The notes: generated by a model from the letters alone, not told the origin. A stretch of DNA of 64,000 bases from [Clostridium] polysaccharolyticum (GCF_900111595.1 NZ_FOHN01000005.1:150618-214617), one strand, 5' to 3'; positions 1 through 9,648 are shown, numbered from the stretch's first letter. Translations and numbers: made by a program.

Positions 1-2825
1 TCTGTTTCAATCTTTCTAAGGTGTTTGGTATGATATGGTTTCTGCACATTTAGTACTTTATAGGAAATCTCAGCCTGGTCTAATGCTTCCATAATCTCAT
101 TTCCATGAACCTCCAAAAAACTTAAGGTATATCTATCCTTTGTATTATGAACTGCAATGGTACAAGCTGGCGGCAATATAGCTTGCAGCTTTTCCCTGCT
201 GCAATTTACCCCTATCATCATTCCATTTTCCACAGTCTGAATCATTTCATTTCTTATATAGACTAGTTTTAATCCCTCTTCCAAAGAAAATATTCCATTA
301 TACATTGCCATTGCATACTCGCCCAAACTATGCCCAATGAGTAAATCTGGTTTTATTCCGAGCATCTCTAATGTTTTTGCAATACAGTAGCTGACCGATA
401 CGATATTTAGTGCGTGATGTGACGGATACTGGGATACAAAAAGATCGACCTCACCATCCGTAATTGTTAATACAATATCCCTGCACTGCGTATAGAACTT
501 TTGAAAAATAGTACTTTTTCCAAACATATCAAGCCCCATACTTTCATAGTCTGAACCCATACCAGGAAACATAAATACGATTCTCTTTTTTATCATAGAT
601 TTCTTTATGTAATATGGAGTCGACTTATACAGAATCTCTCCTTGTTCTGATGCAACCAGATATCGTCTATGCTTATAATGTGCTCTGGCACAAAGTGCTG
701 TATATGATGCTTTCCCCAAAGAATTCTGCTGGTTTTCCAAAAATTCTTCTAAACTTTCTGTATTACGTTCCAGAGCGGATAGACTTTTTCCAGTTACACA
801 TAACAAAACCGGCAACTTGTTTTCTGGCTTATTTGTACCTCTATACTCTTCTAAAATTACATTTGCATTGACCCCTCCCATTCCAAAAGAACTTATCGCC
901 CCATGCAATAAACGGCCTTCCTTTTTTAAGATTACTGGATGGTCTGCAATTTCCAGAATGGAAGAATTTTTAAGTTCCTCATTTCTTTCTGCTATATTAA
1001 TCCCTGGTGGGACGATTCCATGCTGCAAAACCAGTGCTCCCTTTATAAGTCCTGCAATACCTGCAACCATATTCAAGTGTCCATAATTACTTTTTAATGC
1101 TCCAAGTAAAATAGGTTTCTCTAATTCTGCATCTTCATAAACTGCTTTTAATGCACTTAACTCTACAGCATCACCTAATGGCGTTGCCGTTCCATGAGTT
1201 TCGATAAAATCCATTTGATCTTTTTGTACACCTGAATCTGATAACGCCCCTTCTAAAACCTCTATCTGTCCTAAAAGACTTGGTGCTGTAAATCCGACCT
1301 TTCGATTGCCATCATTACCAATTGCACTTCCTTTGATTACAGCATAGATATGATCTTTGTCTTCTTTTGCATCTTCTAACCGCTTTAATACCACCATAGC
1401 AACACCATTTCCAGGAACCGTACCAGAACCATCTTTATCGAATGCTCTAACGACACCATCTCTTGACAACAACCCATCAACTACACCATATATGTCCTGA
1501 TTCGGATATACATTAGATCCACCTGCTAACATTACATCTGCTTCTCCGTTTCTTAGAAGGTTACAAGCCATATGAACAGCAGTCAAAGAAGTTGCACATG
1601 CAGTGAGCAGGTAAAGACATGGACCTGTTAAATTCAGTTTATAAGATACTCGTGTTACTAGACTAGAATCACTAAACTGGATACAAGACAACTCATCTTC
1701 TGCCTGAGTTGCCAGCATAATACGATTGCGATAGTCATTTTCTGGAGCACCACACACAATTCCAATTTTTCCTTTAAACTCGTTAGGAACACATCCTGCA
1801 TCCTCCAATGCTTTATAAGATACTTCAAGCAGAAGCCGTTCTTGAGGTGATATGTCATTGGCTTCCACAGGATTAATATGAAAAAATTCATTATCAAAGC
1901 AAAACGGTTCTGCTATTGCACCATACGCATACTTTACTGTTTCATCTGTTTCTGCTGAAGGTCTTCTAGTAATGCAGTCCTTCCCTTGTAACATATTATC
2001 CCAGAACTCTCCAATGTTCTGAGCCATAGGAAATATGCCATCCATACCTATTATTGCAATGTCCCGGTTTTCCTTGTTGTCTGGTTCTTTCCATATAAAA
2101 TTGATTTCTTCTGTAATTCTGCTTGCAAGAATATCTGGAGAGGTTTGTATAAAAAAGTGCCCGCCATCTAGATAAGAGATAGAAAAATTATCTGTCACAG
2201 TATTTAAAGTCTGAGTTTCCAGATACGAAATCTCTCTATCTTCATAGCTTGCAAATGCCCGAATCTTTGCTTTAATCTTCTTTTGCTCACTCTTATACTG
2301 TTCAACTAAACAATAATCATTTCGAATGATTGGAAAATAAACCTGTCGGAAATTCTCATTTCCTATTAATTCTCCTACTGTTCCACCAGCTCTTGTCAAA
2401 TACTTAATAAGCTGTTCATCACTTAATCTGCTTACATGCTTTTCTGCCAGTTCTGGCTGCAAGGCAGTAGCAGACATAAATAATATGTCTGGAGATATTC
2501 CTAACTTTTCTTCTATTAAAACAGTCAGTTCGTAAGCAATTATTCCTCCCATACTATGCCCAAAAATGGAGAACCTGCCTGCCAGTTTTTCTTTGATCCC
2601 TTCAAAAATCTGACTTGCTAATTCTTTGGCATCATCTACTAATTTCTCGCCAAACCGGTTTTCTCGTCCTGGCAATTGTATTGGAACAACTTTTATTTCA
2701 TTTCCAAATAAAGATTGCCATGTTCGATATACAGACGCACCTGCCCCAGCATAAGGAATACAAAATAGTTTATATCCATCCTCTGCTTTGCCCTTACTTT
2801 GAAATATCCACTTATTTTCCATCAT
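1..2825 (-). CDS. Type I polyketide synthase, N-terminal thioesterase-KS-AT (3' end outside window)
   Basis: The reading frame is open from the ATG at 2825 (AAAGGTG ribosome site just upstream) to the window edge, about 941 codons, so the C-terminus is missing. Residues 1-240 are an alpha/beta-hydrolase thioesterase of the type II (GrsT/RifR) class with nucleophile motif GHSMGG near residue 90. Residues about 252-690 are a ketosynthase: active Cys in TACATSL near 410, His in ETHGTATPLGD near 544 and His in NYGHL near 581, so the triad looks intact. From about 750 an acyltransferase begins (MFPGMGS), with GHSLGEYA near 832. I checked that all three domains share one frame. A thioesterase normally ends an assembly line or stands alone; at the N-terminus it is odd. 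The product is unknown. It follows the condensation protein by 11 bp, so the two are probably cotranscribed. Confidence 0.9.
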   Translation of the reverse strand, partial: MMENKWIFQSKGKAEDGYKLFCIPYAGAGASVYRTWQSLFGNEIKVVPIQLPGRENRFGEKLVDDAKELASQIFEGIKEKLAGRFSIFGHSMGGIIAYELTVLIEEKLGISPDILFMSATALQPELAEKHVSRLSDEQLIKYLTRAGGTVGELIGNENFRQVYFPIIRNDYCLVEQYKSEQKKIKAKIRAFASYEDREISYLETQTLNTVTDNFSISYLDGGHFFIQTSPDILASRITEEINFIWKEPDNKENRDIAIIGMDGIFPMAQNIGEFWDNMLQGKDCITRRPSAETDETVKYAYGAIAEPFCFDNEFFHINPVEANDISPQERLLLEVSYKALEDAGCVPNEFKGKIGIVCGAPENDYRNRIMLATQAEDELSCIQFSDSSLVTRVSYKLNLTGPCLYLLTACATSLTAVHMACNLLRNGEADVMLAGGSNVYPNQDIYGVVDGLLSRDGVVRAFDKDGSGTVPGNGVAMVVLKRLEDAKEDKDHIYAVIKGSAIGNDGNRKVGFTAPSLLGQIEVLEGALSDSGVQKDQMDFIETHGTATPLGDAVELSALKAVYEDAELEKPILLGALKSNYGHLNMVAGIAGLIKGALVLQHGIVPPGINIAERNEELKNSSILEIADHPVILKKEGRLLHGAISSFGMGGVNANVILEEYRGTNKPENKLPVLLCVTGKSLSALERNTESLEEFLENQQNSLGKASYTALCARAHYKHRRYLVASEQGEILYKSTPYYIKKSMIKKRIVFMFPGMGSDYESMGLDMFGKSTIFQKFYTQCRDIVLTITDGEVDLFVSQYPSHHALNIVSVSYCIAKTLEMLGIKPDLLIGHSLGEYAMAMYNGIFSLEEGLKLVYIRNEMIQTVENGMMIGVNCSREKLQAILPPACTIAVHNTKDRYTLSFLEVHGNEIMEALDQAEISYKVLNVQKPYHTKHLRKIET

Positions 2826-2836
2826 TTTCACCTTTC

Positions 2837-4141
2837 TTAAATCAAAATAATGTCTTCTTCCTCATGTTTCTTGGATTCCATATAATCTCCAAAACTTTGT
2901 TCAGGGTTATTGCAGATAAAATCCGCAGCTTCTAAACTGGCATTTTTCAGGCACTCTAAATAATCTGGTCCAAACTTTCTTAAATCGCATACGTGGAATA
3001 CCGATATGGTATCCTCAGTTTCTGTAATCATAAGAAACATCCACTCAAACCTTCTTACAACAAACACAGGACTTAGTTCCATTGCACTGGACACAGATTC
3101 CTGTTCCTGTCCTTTTATTGTCTGATAGGAAATAACATAATCACTTAAAAAGTAGCCATACTTCATACTCTTATCTCGGTTATTAAATCCTTTTGCAATA
3201 CAAGAACGCATTTTCTTATGTATAGAACCTATTGTTTCGTCTTTTTGAAACTGATAGCGATTTGGAATGGCTCTTGTTAGGCATCCAATAGTTTCCATGT
3301 ACTCTTTGTCCATTCTGTTTTCATATAGATAGTAAATCATAGAGTCCCAAACATGATTCACTTTTGCAAATGCCATTTGGATTATCGTTAATACAACATT
3401 AAATACACTGGTTTTCTCCTGTTTTGCAACCCTTTGAAGCTCTTTTGCATCCAGAGTATAACGAGAAAGAAAATGAGAAAAACCATTTTTCTTTGAATAA
3501 TCAACAGGAAAAACAATTGGCTTATAATTCTTACATTCTTCTTCCCAATAGATTTCCTGTTTCTTTGCTTTATCTGACTGTGCAAATTCTATTTCTGCCT
3601 CCATAAAGTTCTTGTAAGAACCATGAGTTCCTGTAATGTCTTTCATTTGATTAAAATAGTGTGTTTGAAAGCCCTTTTTAATAAGTAACAAGGATGTAGC
3701 GTCTGATATGACATGATGTGTTTTAATAAAAAGTAAATTTTCAGCAGAGTTAATACAAAACAGCGTAGCTTCTATGGGCAAATTGTGAAATACATCTATA
3801 TGAATTGCCGCATATTCACTGCATTTTTGTCTGGCAGCTTCCATTGAATCTGCTTGTTCTATCTGGACTTCAAAATGGTAAGTATCTAATATCTTAATAT
3901 AATAGGAATTTCGCACTTTGCAGATATTTGAATGCAGTGCATCATTTTCCTTCACAATAGACTGCATACTGGATTTAACCTTTTCAATATCCACCATTCC
4001 GGTTAGCTTCAGTGCAATACAGAGATTCCACATACCATCTGGCTCCTTCTCGTAATCCATGTCTGTTTTCATGATAGTATTTGCTAAATCCGATAATGGA
4101 TATTGAAAGATCCCATTGGATTTTTTTCTATCTGTTTCCAT
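2837..4141 (-). CDS. Stand-alone condensation-domain protein
   Basis: This 434-residue protein has the shape of an NRPS condensation domain or related acyltransferase. The catalytic motif reads HHVISDATS at residues 142-150 (HHxxxD, with Ala in place of the usual Gly), and the N-terminal lobe matches the family's typical start. The C-terminal DFGWG-type motif is not clear, which is common in stand-alone members such as PapA-like or alcohol acyltransferase-like enzymes. It has no adenylation or carrier domain. It lies 11 bp upstream of the polyketide synthase gene on the same strand, so it probably acylates, releases or joins a chain made by that synthase. That role is inferred from position. 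Confidence 0.8.
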   Translation of the reverse strand: METDRKKSNGIFQYPLSDLANTIMKTDMDYEKEPDGMWNLCIALKLTGMVDIEKVKSSMQSIVKENDALHSNICKVRNSYYIKILDTYHFEVQIEQADSMEAARQKCSEYAAIHIDVFHNLPIEATLFCINSAENLLFIKTHHVISDATSLLLIKKGFQTHYFNQMKDITGTHGSYKNFMEAEIEFAQSDKAKKQEIYWEEECKNYKPIVFPVDYSKKNGFSHFLSRYTLDAKELQRVAKQEKTSVFNVVLTIIQMAFAKVNHVWDSMIYYLYENRMDKEYMETIGCLTRAIPNRYQFQKDETIGSIHKKMRSCIAKGFNNRDKSMKYGYFLSDYVISYQTIKGQEQESVSSAMELSPVFVVRRFEWMFLMITETEDTISVFHVCDLRKFGPDYLECLKNASLEAADFICNNPEQSFGDYMESKKHEEEDIILI

Positions 4142-4371
4142 ATAGTCATCCTCTCCATTTCGTATTCTACATTATTCTTTTTTTATCGCTTATATCTTAC
4201 ATTATAAACTTTCAAATATCTGCTTTCAACATCAAAATACTTCTTATACATCGAAAAAACTACAAAATCAAATTTTCAAATGTAAAAAATTTTATGAAAC
4301 AATATCCAGAGCAGAATTCTAAGACAAAAGCCCTGACAGATGTACCTTTTGAAATAGAGGATAAAAAAAAG

Positions 4372-4405
4372 TCCCCTCAGTATCCAATGACAGATGCTGA
4401 AGGGA
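4372..4405 (-). terminator. Rho-independent terminator of the beta-glucosidase gene
   Basis: On the minus strand a 13-bp stem with one mismatch and an 8-base loop is followed by CTTTTTTTTA. It lies about 33 bp beyond the GH1 stop codon. The rest of the 4142-4437 gap shows no gene. Confidence 0.8.
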
Positions 4406-4437
4406 TTAGCAGTTTCCCAAAACTTATAATAACATTT

Positions 4438-5799
4438 CTATAAACACTCCCCGTTTGTTTCGATTACAGTCTTATACCAGTATGCGGAATCTTTTAAAAT
4501 CCTGTTCTGGGTTTCATAGTCTACATATATTAAACCGAATCTTTTGTTATAACCAGATGCCCATTCAAAATTATCCATAAGAGACCAGTGCATATATCCC
4601 ATTACATCAACACCTTCTGATGCCGCTTTTTTCAAAGATTTCAGATAACGGTGCAAGAAATCGATTCTCTGAGGGTCGTGTACTTTTCCATCCAGACTTA
4701 CCCAGTCCTGATTCGCCAGGCCATTTTCTGTTATGCATAATGGAAGCTCATAACGTTCGTATAATGCTTTCACAACGTGATAAAATCCCTCTGGTGTCAC
4801 TTCCCAGTCAAAGGCTGTCTGAGGATGTCCTACTTTATGAACAACTCCCAAATCCGGTTTTCCATCTTGATAGCCTGCAGTTACTGCACTGCGGTAGAAA
4901 TTAAATCCAAAGAAATCAAGCGGCTGGCAGATCGTCTTCATATCATCCTGCCCGATTTTAGGAAGCCACTGTCCCCAGAGCTTTAATCCATCTTCTGGAT
5001 AATGACCTTTATAGATAGGAGTATTCCACCAAGGTTCTGAAAAACCAAAGCCAGCTTCTTCTGTACAGCGAAACATTGCCTCTTTAGCCAGGCAAATATC
5101 TTCTTTAGAGTCTGTTCTTGGTGCAATATATCCAAATACTGGAGCATAGCCAATCACCGGTTTCTTTTTCGCATATTTACGTATAACCTGCACAGCTTTT
5201 CCATGTGCTAACAGCATATTATGTATAACCTGCAATACATATGGCTGTGCCATAGACAATCCTGGTGCATGCTGTCCTACTTCATGGCCTAAAATTGCAT
5301 AACACTGAGGTTCATTTAAGGTCATCCAGTTTGTAACCCTGTCCGATAAACGTTCCACAACTACTTTGGTATATTCTGCAAACCAGTCGGAACTGTCTGG
5401 ATTCAAAAAATCTCCCCGAAGGAATAATTCATTTGGAAAATCCCAGTGAAATAACGTTACATAAGGCTCAATGCCATTTGCTAATAATTCATCTACTAAC
5501 TGATCATAAAAGCCAAGCCCCTTTTCATTGACTTTTCCAATGCCATTTGGCAGCACTCTAGGCCAGCTGACTGAAAAACGGTATGCTTTTAATCCCATCT
5601 GTTTCATAAGCTGAACATCTTCTTTGAATCTATGATAATGATCACATGCCACATCCCCTGTGTGGTTATCTTCTACAAATCCTTTTTTATGGCTTAATAC
5701 ATCCCATACAGATAATCCTTTTCCGTCTTCCGTTATTGCCCCTTCAATCTGAAATGATGCTGTTGCGGCTCCCCAGGCAAATTCCTTTTTAAAACTCAT
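4438..5799 (-). CDS. bglA: GH1 family beta-glucosidase (or 6-phospho-beta-glucosidase)
   Basis: At 453 residues this has the usual length of a single-domain GH1 enzyme. It opens with the family signature FAWGAATASFQIEGA. The general acid/base is Glu163 in MTLNEPQ and the nucleophile is Glu358 in ITENGLA. There is no signal peptide, so it should act in the cytoplasm on imported beta-linked disaccharides or short cello-oligosaccharides. Whether it prefers phosphorylated or free sugars cannot be settled here; no PTS gene is nearby, which favours free sugars. The sugar kinase gene lies 91 bp upstream on the same strand, and the secreted glycanases elsewhere in the window would supply substrate. 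Confidence 0.92.
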   Translation of the reverse strand: MSFKKEFAWGAATASFQIEGAITEDGKGLSVWDVLSHKKGFVEDNHTGDVACDHYHRFKEDVQLMKQMGLKAYRFSVSWPRVLPNGIGKVNEKGLGFYDQLVDELLANGIEPYVTLFHWDFPNELFLRGDFLNPDSSDWFAEYTKVVVERLSDRVTNWMTLNEPQCYAILGHEVGQHAPGLSMAQPYVLQVIHNMLLAHGKAVQVIRKYAKKKPVIGYAPVFGYIAPRTDSKEDICLAKEAMFRCTEEAGFGFSEPWWNTPIYKGHYPEDGLKLWGQWLPKIGQDDMKTICQPLDFFGFNFYRSAVTAGYQDGKPDLGVVHKVGHPQTAFDWEVTPEGFYHVVKALYERYELPLCITENGLANQDWVSLDGKVHDPQRIDFLHRYLKSLKKAASEGVDVMGYMHWSLMDNFEWASGYNKRFGLIYVDYETQNRILKDSAYWYKTVIETNGECL

Positions 5800-5889
5800 A
5801 TTGCCACTACCTTTCTTATTTTCTTACGCATACTTACTATACATAATTTTATAAAAAAAAGATATGGAAAATATTATTTTATTTTTGTG

Positions 5890-6801
5890 TTATTGCAATT
5901 TATTTGTCCTTATCAATTCTCTTACTTCCTCTAATTTAGGAGGATTGTAACATATTGGATATTTTGTGCAGGCAACTCCTGCTACTCCACTGGCATAACA
6001 CACAATTTCATCATCTGTCATTTGCTTAGAAAGCCCATAAATAGTTCCTGCCTTAAAACTGTCTCCAGCACCTAAAGTGCTTTTTACTTCTACCTGAAAT
6101 GGCTGGAATCTTTTTATCTCCTGTCCCTTTCTTCCATACAGGATTTCCTTTTCTCCACAAGTAATAATAATAAGTCCATCACTCTTTTCCGTATATCTTT
6201 TGTGAATTTCATATAAATCTGCATTTTCTCCATATTGTTCTTCTATAAACTGATGGGATATGGCATTGATTGCACAATGTCTGTTATAGTCACTGTCAAA
6301 ATGGCAGTCAATGGTTGCATATGGTTTTCCATACTTTTTGCAGTATTCAATTACCCTTGTATCTGCTGCATCTAGGTATGGATCAAAACCTACGCATATG
6401 CTGTTTGCTACAGACTCTTCCTTTATTGGTTCATACCATGCATCCTCTCTGGAATAAAGTTTTTCCCATTCCCCAAAACTGGTCCTTTTATTGCCGCTAA
6501 TAAACACAAGATCAATTACTCCACGAAACTGCGGATTGTATACCAGTTCTTCTATATCCACTTTTTTCTCCGTAAAATACGTTCGGATTATATCTGCATT
6601 TTCCGTCCCCATATGAGTTCCGCCTATTTTCAGCTTGCATCCTAACGATGCAAGCACCGAAGCAGCTGTTCCAGTTTCTCCTCCTACATGAAAATATGCC
6701 TGATCTATGGTTCCACTTCCGTCTTCCTTTGGAAATGGACCTTTTAACACATAACTTCTAGTTGTAAGTATCTGGCCATATAAATAAATATAATCCTGCA
6801 T
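5890..6801 (-). CDS. PfkB family carbohydrate kinase
   Basis: A ribokinase/fructokinase-like protein of 303 residues. The ATP-binding and catalytic motif GAGDSF is at residues 244-249, with Asp247 as the expected catalytic base; an N-terminal substrate region with a GGETGTAA segment is at 40-47. The start is set by AAGGAAG upstream of the ATG at 6801. It probably phosphorylates a monosaccharide or related small molecule in the cytoplasm. The adjacent beta-glucosidase suggests sugar catabolism, but the exact substrate cannot be read from the sequence. Its first 58 bp overlap the 3' end of a small upstream ORF in another frame. Confidence 0.85.
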   Translation of the reverse strand: MQDYIYLYGQILTTRSYVLKGPFPKEDGSGTIDQAYFHVGGETGTAASVLASLGCKLKIGGTHMGTENADIIRTYFTEKKVDIEELVYNPQFRGVIDLVFISGNKRTSFGEWEKLYSREDAWYEPIKEESVANSICVGFDPYLDAADTRVIEYCKKYGKPYATIDCHFDSDYNRHCAINAISHQFIEEQYGENADLYEIHKRYTEKSDGLIIITCGEKEILYGRKGQEIKRFQPFQVEVKSTLGAGDSFKAGTIYGLSKQMTDDEIVCYASGVAGVACTKYPICYNPPKLEEVRELIRTNKLQ

Positions 6802-7079
6802 AACATTCTTCCTTTCCTTTTATAAATGTTTCTATTTTTACATTGGCTTAAAATCATCAATTCATCTGATTTGTCTCGCACCCCATTGGTAGATACTGCA
6901 AAATAATAATTAGCAATGTGTTCTATAAAATAATCTTTAGCACTGCAAGAACTATGTTTTTTACAATACTGTCTCAAATTCTTGACTGCAATTCCCTTAG
7001 TTGTCAAAGAACTATTATAAATGTATATTCCCACACATAGTATTAGTATCAGTAAAACCATGCTTTTTCTCTTTTTCAT
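6744..7079 (-). CDS. Small membrane-anchored protein of unknown function
   Basis: I do not recognise this 111-residue ORF. It has a strong ribosome site (AAGGAGTGG, 8 bases before the ATG) and an N-terminal positively charged, hydrophobic segment (residues 3-23) that would be a membrane anchor or uncleaved signal. Two close cysteines (residues 39 and 45) sit in the exterior part. The last 20 residues overlap the start of the PfkB gene in a different frame, which is unusual and may mean that the natural 3' end has been lost. It follows a 53-codon ORF by 19 bp. Real expression is plausible, but the function is unknown. Confidence 0.45.
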   Translation of the reverse strand: MKKRKSMVLLILILCVGIYIYNSSLTTKGIAVKNLRQYCKKHSSCSAKDYFIEHIANYYFAVSTNGVRDKSDELMILSQCKNRNIYKRKGRMLCRIIFIYMARYLQLEVMC

Positions 7080-7098
7080 TTATTTTCCACTCCTTGCT

Positions 7099-7260
7099 CT
7101 ATTTAAATGTAGAATCCGTAAAATTTACATAGGAGTATAGTTTCCATGAATCCGATTCACTACTTGGACTAATACTCAGTGAAGTTTCCTCAGTGGATGA
7201 TGCTGATACGCTCACATTTAACGAAATTGCCTCCCATGTATGTATATACCAAGAATTCAT
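7099..7260 (-). CDS. 53-residue Ser/Thr-rich ORF, possible remnant of an exported protein
   Basis: An ATG at 7260 opens a 53-codon frame rich in Ser, Thr and aromatic residues with alternating polarity (SLNVSVSASS, ETSLSIS), as in beta-rich exported proteins. An in-frame stop lies 9 bases upstream, and the only Shine-Dalgarno-like run (GGAAGGG) is 18 bases away, which is too far to be convincing. It may be the 3' remnant of a larger secreted protein gene. It sits directly before the small membrane protein gene. I found no recognisable family. Confidence 0.25.
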   Translation of the reverse strand: MNSWYIHTWEAISLNVSVSASSTEETSLSISPSSESDSWKLYSYVNFTDSTFK

Positions 7261-7351
7261 TTTTCTAATTTATATTTTCCCTTCCAATTCCTCACTCTAC
7301 ACTATCTTCCTATAAAATACAACCTGATTTTTTTATTTTTTCTTTCTTGGC

Positions 7352-7380
7352 TTGCAATTCATGCCAGTCTGTATTAAAAT
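7352..7380 (+). promoter_or_regulatory. Promoter of pyrBI
   Basis: TTGCAA at 7352-7357 and TAAAAT at 7375-7380 are spaced by exactly 17 bp. The start point would be near 7387, leaving a leader of only about 45 nt before pyrB, so there is no room for a PyrR-type attenuator. Confidence 0.65.
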
Positions 7381-7431
7381 GATACGGATAAAAAGATAAC
7401 AAAGTGTCTGAACATAACATTGGAGGTATTT

Positions 7432-8355
7432 ATGAAACATATTATAAGTCCATTGGATTTATCTCTAGAAGAGCTTAACGATTTATTGGAAACTGCTGAA
7501 GAAATTGTTGCTAATCCGAAACGATTTTCAGATGCATGTAAAGGGAAAAAATTAGCAACTTTATTTTATGAACCAAGTACAAGAACCCGCCTAAGTTTTG
7601 AAGCTGCAATGCTTAACATGGGAGGGAGTGTACTTGGTTTTTCTTCTGCTGACTCCAGTTCTGCTGCCAAAGGTGAAAGTGTAGCAGATACTATTCGTGT
7701 CATTTCCTGCTATGCTGACATTTGTGCCATGCGCCATCCCAAAGAAGGTGCCCCTTACGTAGCCGCACAATATGCTTCTATTCCCGTTATAAATGCGGGT
7801 GATGGGGGACATAACCATCCAACCCAGACATTAACGGATCTGCTTACAATAAAAAATTTAAAAGGAAGGCTTGATAACTTAACTATCGGTTTCTGTGGGG
7901 ATTTAAAATTTGGCCGTACTGTTCATTCCTTACTTAATGCTATGGTCCGCTACCCAAATGTCAGATTTATTATGATTTCTCCTTATGAACTTCGTATTCC
8001 TGAATACCTTCGTGAAGAAGTGCTGGATGCACAGAATATTCCTTATGAAGAAACCCGTAATTTAGAAGAAGCTCTTCCAAAATTAGACCTTCTTTATATG
8101 ACTCGTGTCCAGAAAGAACGTTTTTTTAACGAAGAAGATTATATTCGTTTAAAAGACAGCTACATTTTAGATAAAAAGAAAATGACTTATGCCAAAAAGG
8201 ATATGCTTGTTCTCCATCCACTCCCTCGTGTCAATGAAATCTCTGTAGAAGTTGATAATGATCCAAGAGCAGTGTATTTCAAGCAGGCACAGTATGGAGT
8301 TTACATTCGTATGGCTTTAATAAAAAAATTATTGGAGGAAAATGAAACATGTTAA
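7432..8355 (+). CDS. pyrB: Aspartate carbamoyltransferase catalytic subunit
   Basis: This enzyme joins carbamoyl phosphate and aspartate in the first committed step of pyrimidine synthesis. The protein is 307 residues, normal for PyrB. The carbamoyl-phosphate loop reads STRTRLSFE, and HPTQTLTDL and HPLPRVNEI are the other family signatures. I chose the ATG at 7432 because GGAGG lies 5 bases before it; the longer frame from a TTG at 7420 would put the start on top of that site. pyrI overlaps its 3' end by 7 bp, as expected for a two-subunit ATCase of the E. coli type. The gene has its own promoter and lies opposite to most neighbours. Confidence 0.97.
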   Translation: MKHIISPLDLSLEELNDLLETAEEIVANPKRFSDACKGKKLATLFYEPSTRTRLSFEAAMLNMGGSVLGFSSADSSSAAKGESVADTIRVISCYADICAMRHPKEGAPYVAAQYASIPVINAGDGGHNHPTQTLTDLLTIKNLKGRLDNLTIGFCGDLKFGRTVHSLLNAMVRYPNVRFIMISPYELRIPEYLREEVLDAQNIPYEETRNLEEALPKLDLLYMTRVQKERFFNEEDYIRLKDSYILDKKKMTYAKKDMLVLHPLPRVNEISVEVDNDPRAVYFKQAQYGVYIRMALIKKLLEENETC

Positions 8356-8771
8356 ATATTAGCGGGTTAAACTCAGGTGTCGTAATTGATCATATTCAGG
8401 CTGGAAGAAGTATGGAAATCTATAATTACCTGAATCTGGAACAGTTAGACTGTTCCGTTGCTATTATAAAAAATGCAAAAAGCAACTGCATGGGCAAGAA
8501 AGATATGATTAAAATTGAAGGTCCGATTGCTGTTGATTTAGATAAGCTTGGTGTTCTGGATCCCAATATTACCATTAACATAATCGAAGACGGGCATATC
8601 ATAGAGAAACGCCATTTAAATCTTCCATTGGAAGTTACCAATATTATCAAATGCAAAAATCCCAGATGTATCACTTCCATTGAACAGGAACTGCCACATC
8701 GCTTTAAGCTTACCAATAAGGAAAAAGGCATTTACCGCTGTATTTACTGTGAACAGTCTTTCCGTGGGTAA
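8349..8771 (+). CDS. pyrI: Aspartate carbamoyltransferase regulatory subunit
   Basis: A 140-residue allosteric subunit. The N-terminal part would bind nucleotide effectors, and the C-terminal zinc site is formed by four cysteines in CKNPRC and CIYC. GGAGGAAAATG precedes the start at 8349, which lies inside the end of pyrB, so the two subunits are translationally coupled. A zinc-bearing PyrI implies a catalytic/regulatory holoenzyme with nucleotide feedback rather than a stand-alone PyrB trimer. Confidence 0.96.
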   Translation: MLNISGLNSGVVIDHIQAGRSMEIYNYLNLEQLDCSVAIIKNAKSNCMGKKDMIKIEGPIAVDLDKLGVLDPNITINIIEDGHIIEKRHLNLPLEVTNIIKCKNPRCITSIEQELPHRFKLTNKEKGIYRCIYCEQSFRG

Positions 8772-8772
8772 T

Positions 8773-9567
8773 ATGAACGAATATTTTATCTCCTATTGTT
8801 TTTACATTGGACTTATATTGGCGCTTTTAATTGGATTTGGTTTTGTTTTTTCCTTTCTTGTAAAAAGCGGCTGGAATAATCTTGGTACCAAGTTTGGTAC
8901 TTACGCTTTTTTGCCTCGATTTATCGGTACCCCAGTACATGAACTAGGCCATCTGATTTTTGCAGCCTTAACAGGATCTAAGATTCACCGTATCCGGTTA
9001 TTTCCCAAAATCAGTTCCAGATTACGTCGAAGTGGCGGCGGATATGTGGAATTCACGCCACGCAATGGCTTATTAGGAAGCATTTCCCGCTTCTTTAGCG
9101 GCATTGGTCCTATGGTGTTTTGTCCTTTTGTTATTATGCTGCTTATGTATGTACTTATGCCTGATCTGTTTTCTGCAATGTATATGGTATTTCAAAAACC
9201 AGAAATTCTTTCCACAGATACGATTTTAAGAACCATAGGAAACATCATTCAGGAATTTTTAAGTGCTTTTCATTTTCAAATGCTAGAAAAATGGCAGTTC
9301 TATGTCTTTTTGTTTCTGGCGGTTCCCATTGCCAATGAATGTATTTTATCTAGCGAAGATGTTAAAAATGCTGGCAGCGGATTTCTTGCAATGGCACTTG
9401 TTCTTGCAGCAGGAGGTTATATCCTTTCCTTTTTTCCATCTGCTGCTTTAGCTGTCATTCATGGGTTAGCAAAAACCTCTTCCCTTCTCATATGTGTCCT
9501 TTGCTTTAGTCTGGTTTTCAACCTGATTCACTGGATATTGGGCCATATCGTACGTTATTTATTATAA
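8773..9567 (+). CDS. Membrane protein with HELGH motif, M50-like putative metalloprotease
   Basis: A 264-residue integral membrane protein. After a first hydrophobic helix (about residues 8-28) there is PVHELGHLI at about 53-61, the HExxH zinc-protease signature typical of the M50/site-2 protease or zincin-like membrane families. Several further hydrophobic helices follow. I see no clear second-half NPDG motif, so a classical RseP-type enzyme is unlikely; it may be an M50B-like or DUF-type peptidase, or a non-proteolytic relative. I chose the ATG at 8773, one base after the pyrI stop, over an upstream start inside pyrI. Transcription with pyrBI is likely, yet no functional link to pyrimidines is evident. 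Confidence 0.7.
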   Translation: MNEYFISYCFYIGLILALLIGFGFVFSFLVKSGWNNLGTKFGTYAFLPRFIGTPVHELGHLIFAALTGSKIHRIRLFPKISSRLRRSGGGYVEFTPRNGLLGSISRFFSGIGPMVFCPFVIMLLMYVLMPDLFSAMYMVFQKPEILSTDTILRTIGNIIQEFLSAFHFQMLEKWQFYVFLFLAVPIANECILSSEDVKNAGSGFLAMALVLAAGGYILSFFPSAALAVIHGLAKTSSLLICVLCFSLVFNLIHWILGHIVRYLL

Positions 9568-9648
9568 TATGGCTGTTTATTGGAGCACCAGTATGATTTT
9601 TAATTTTTCAGAACATGAAATAGCCAATAGCTGCCCTTATATCTGGCC

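Noticed and set aside
4081..4443. 120-codon plus-strand ORF in the gap before the GH1 gene
   Set aside because: It spans the end of the condensation gene and a terminator hairpin, has no ribosome site and low-complexity content.
7381..7431. PyrR-type attenuator before pyrB
   Set aside because: The leader after the likely start point is only about 45 nt and has no hairpin with a U-run.
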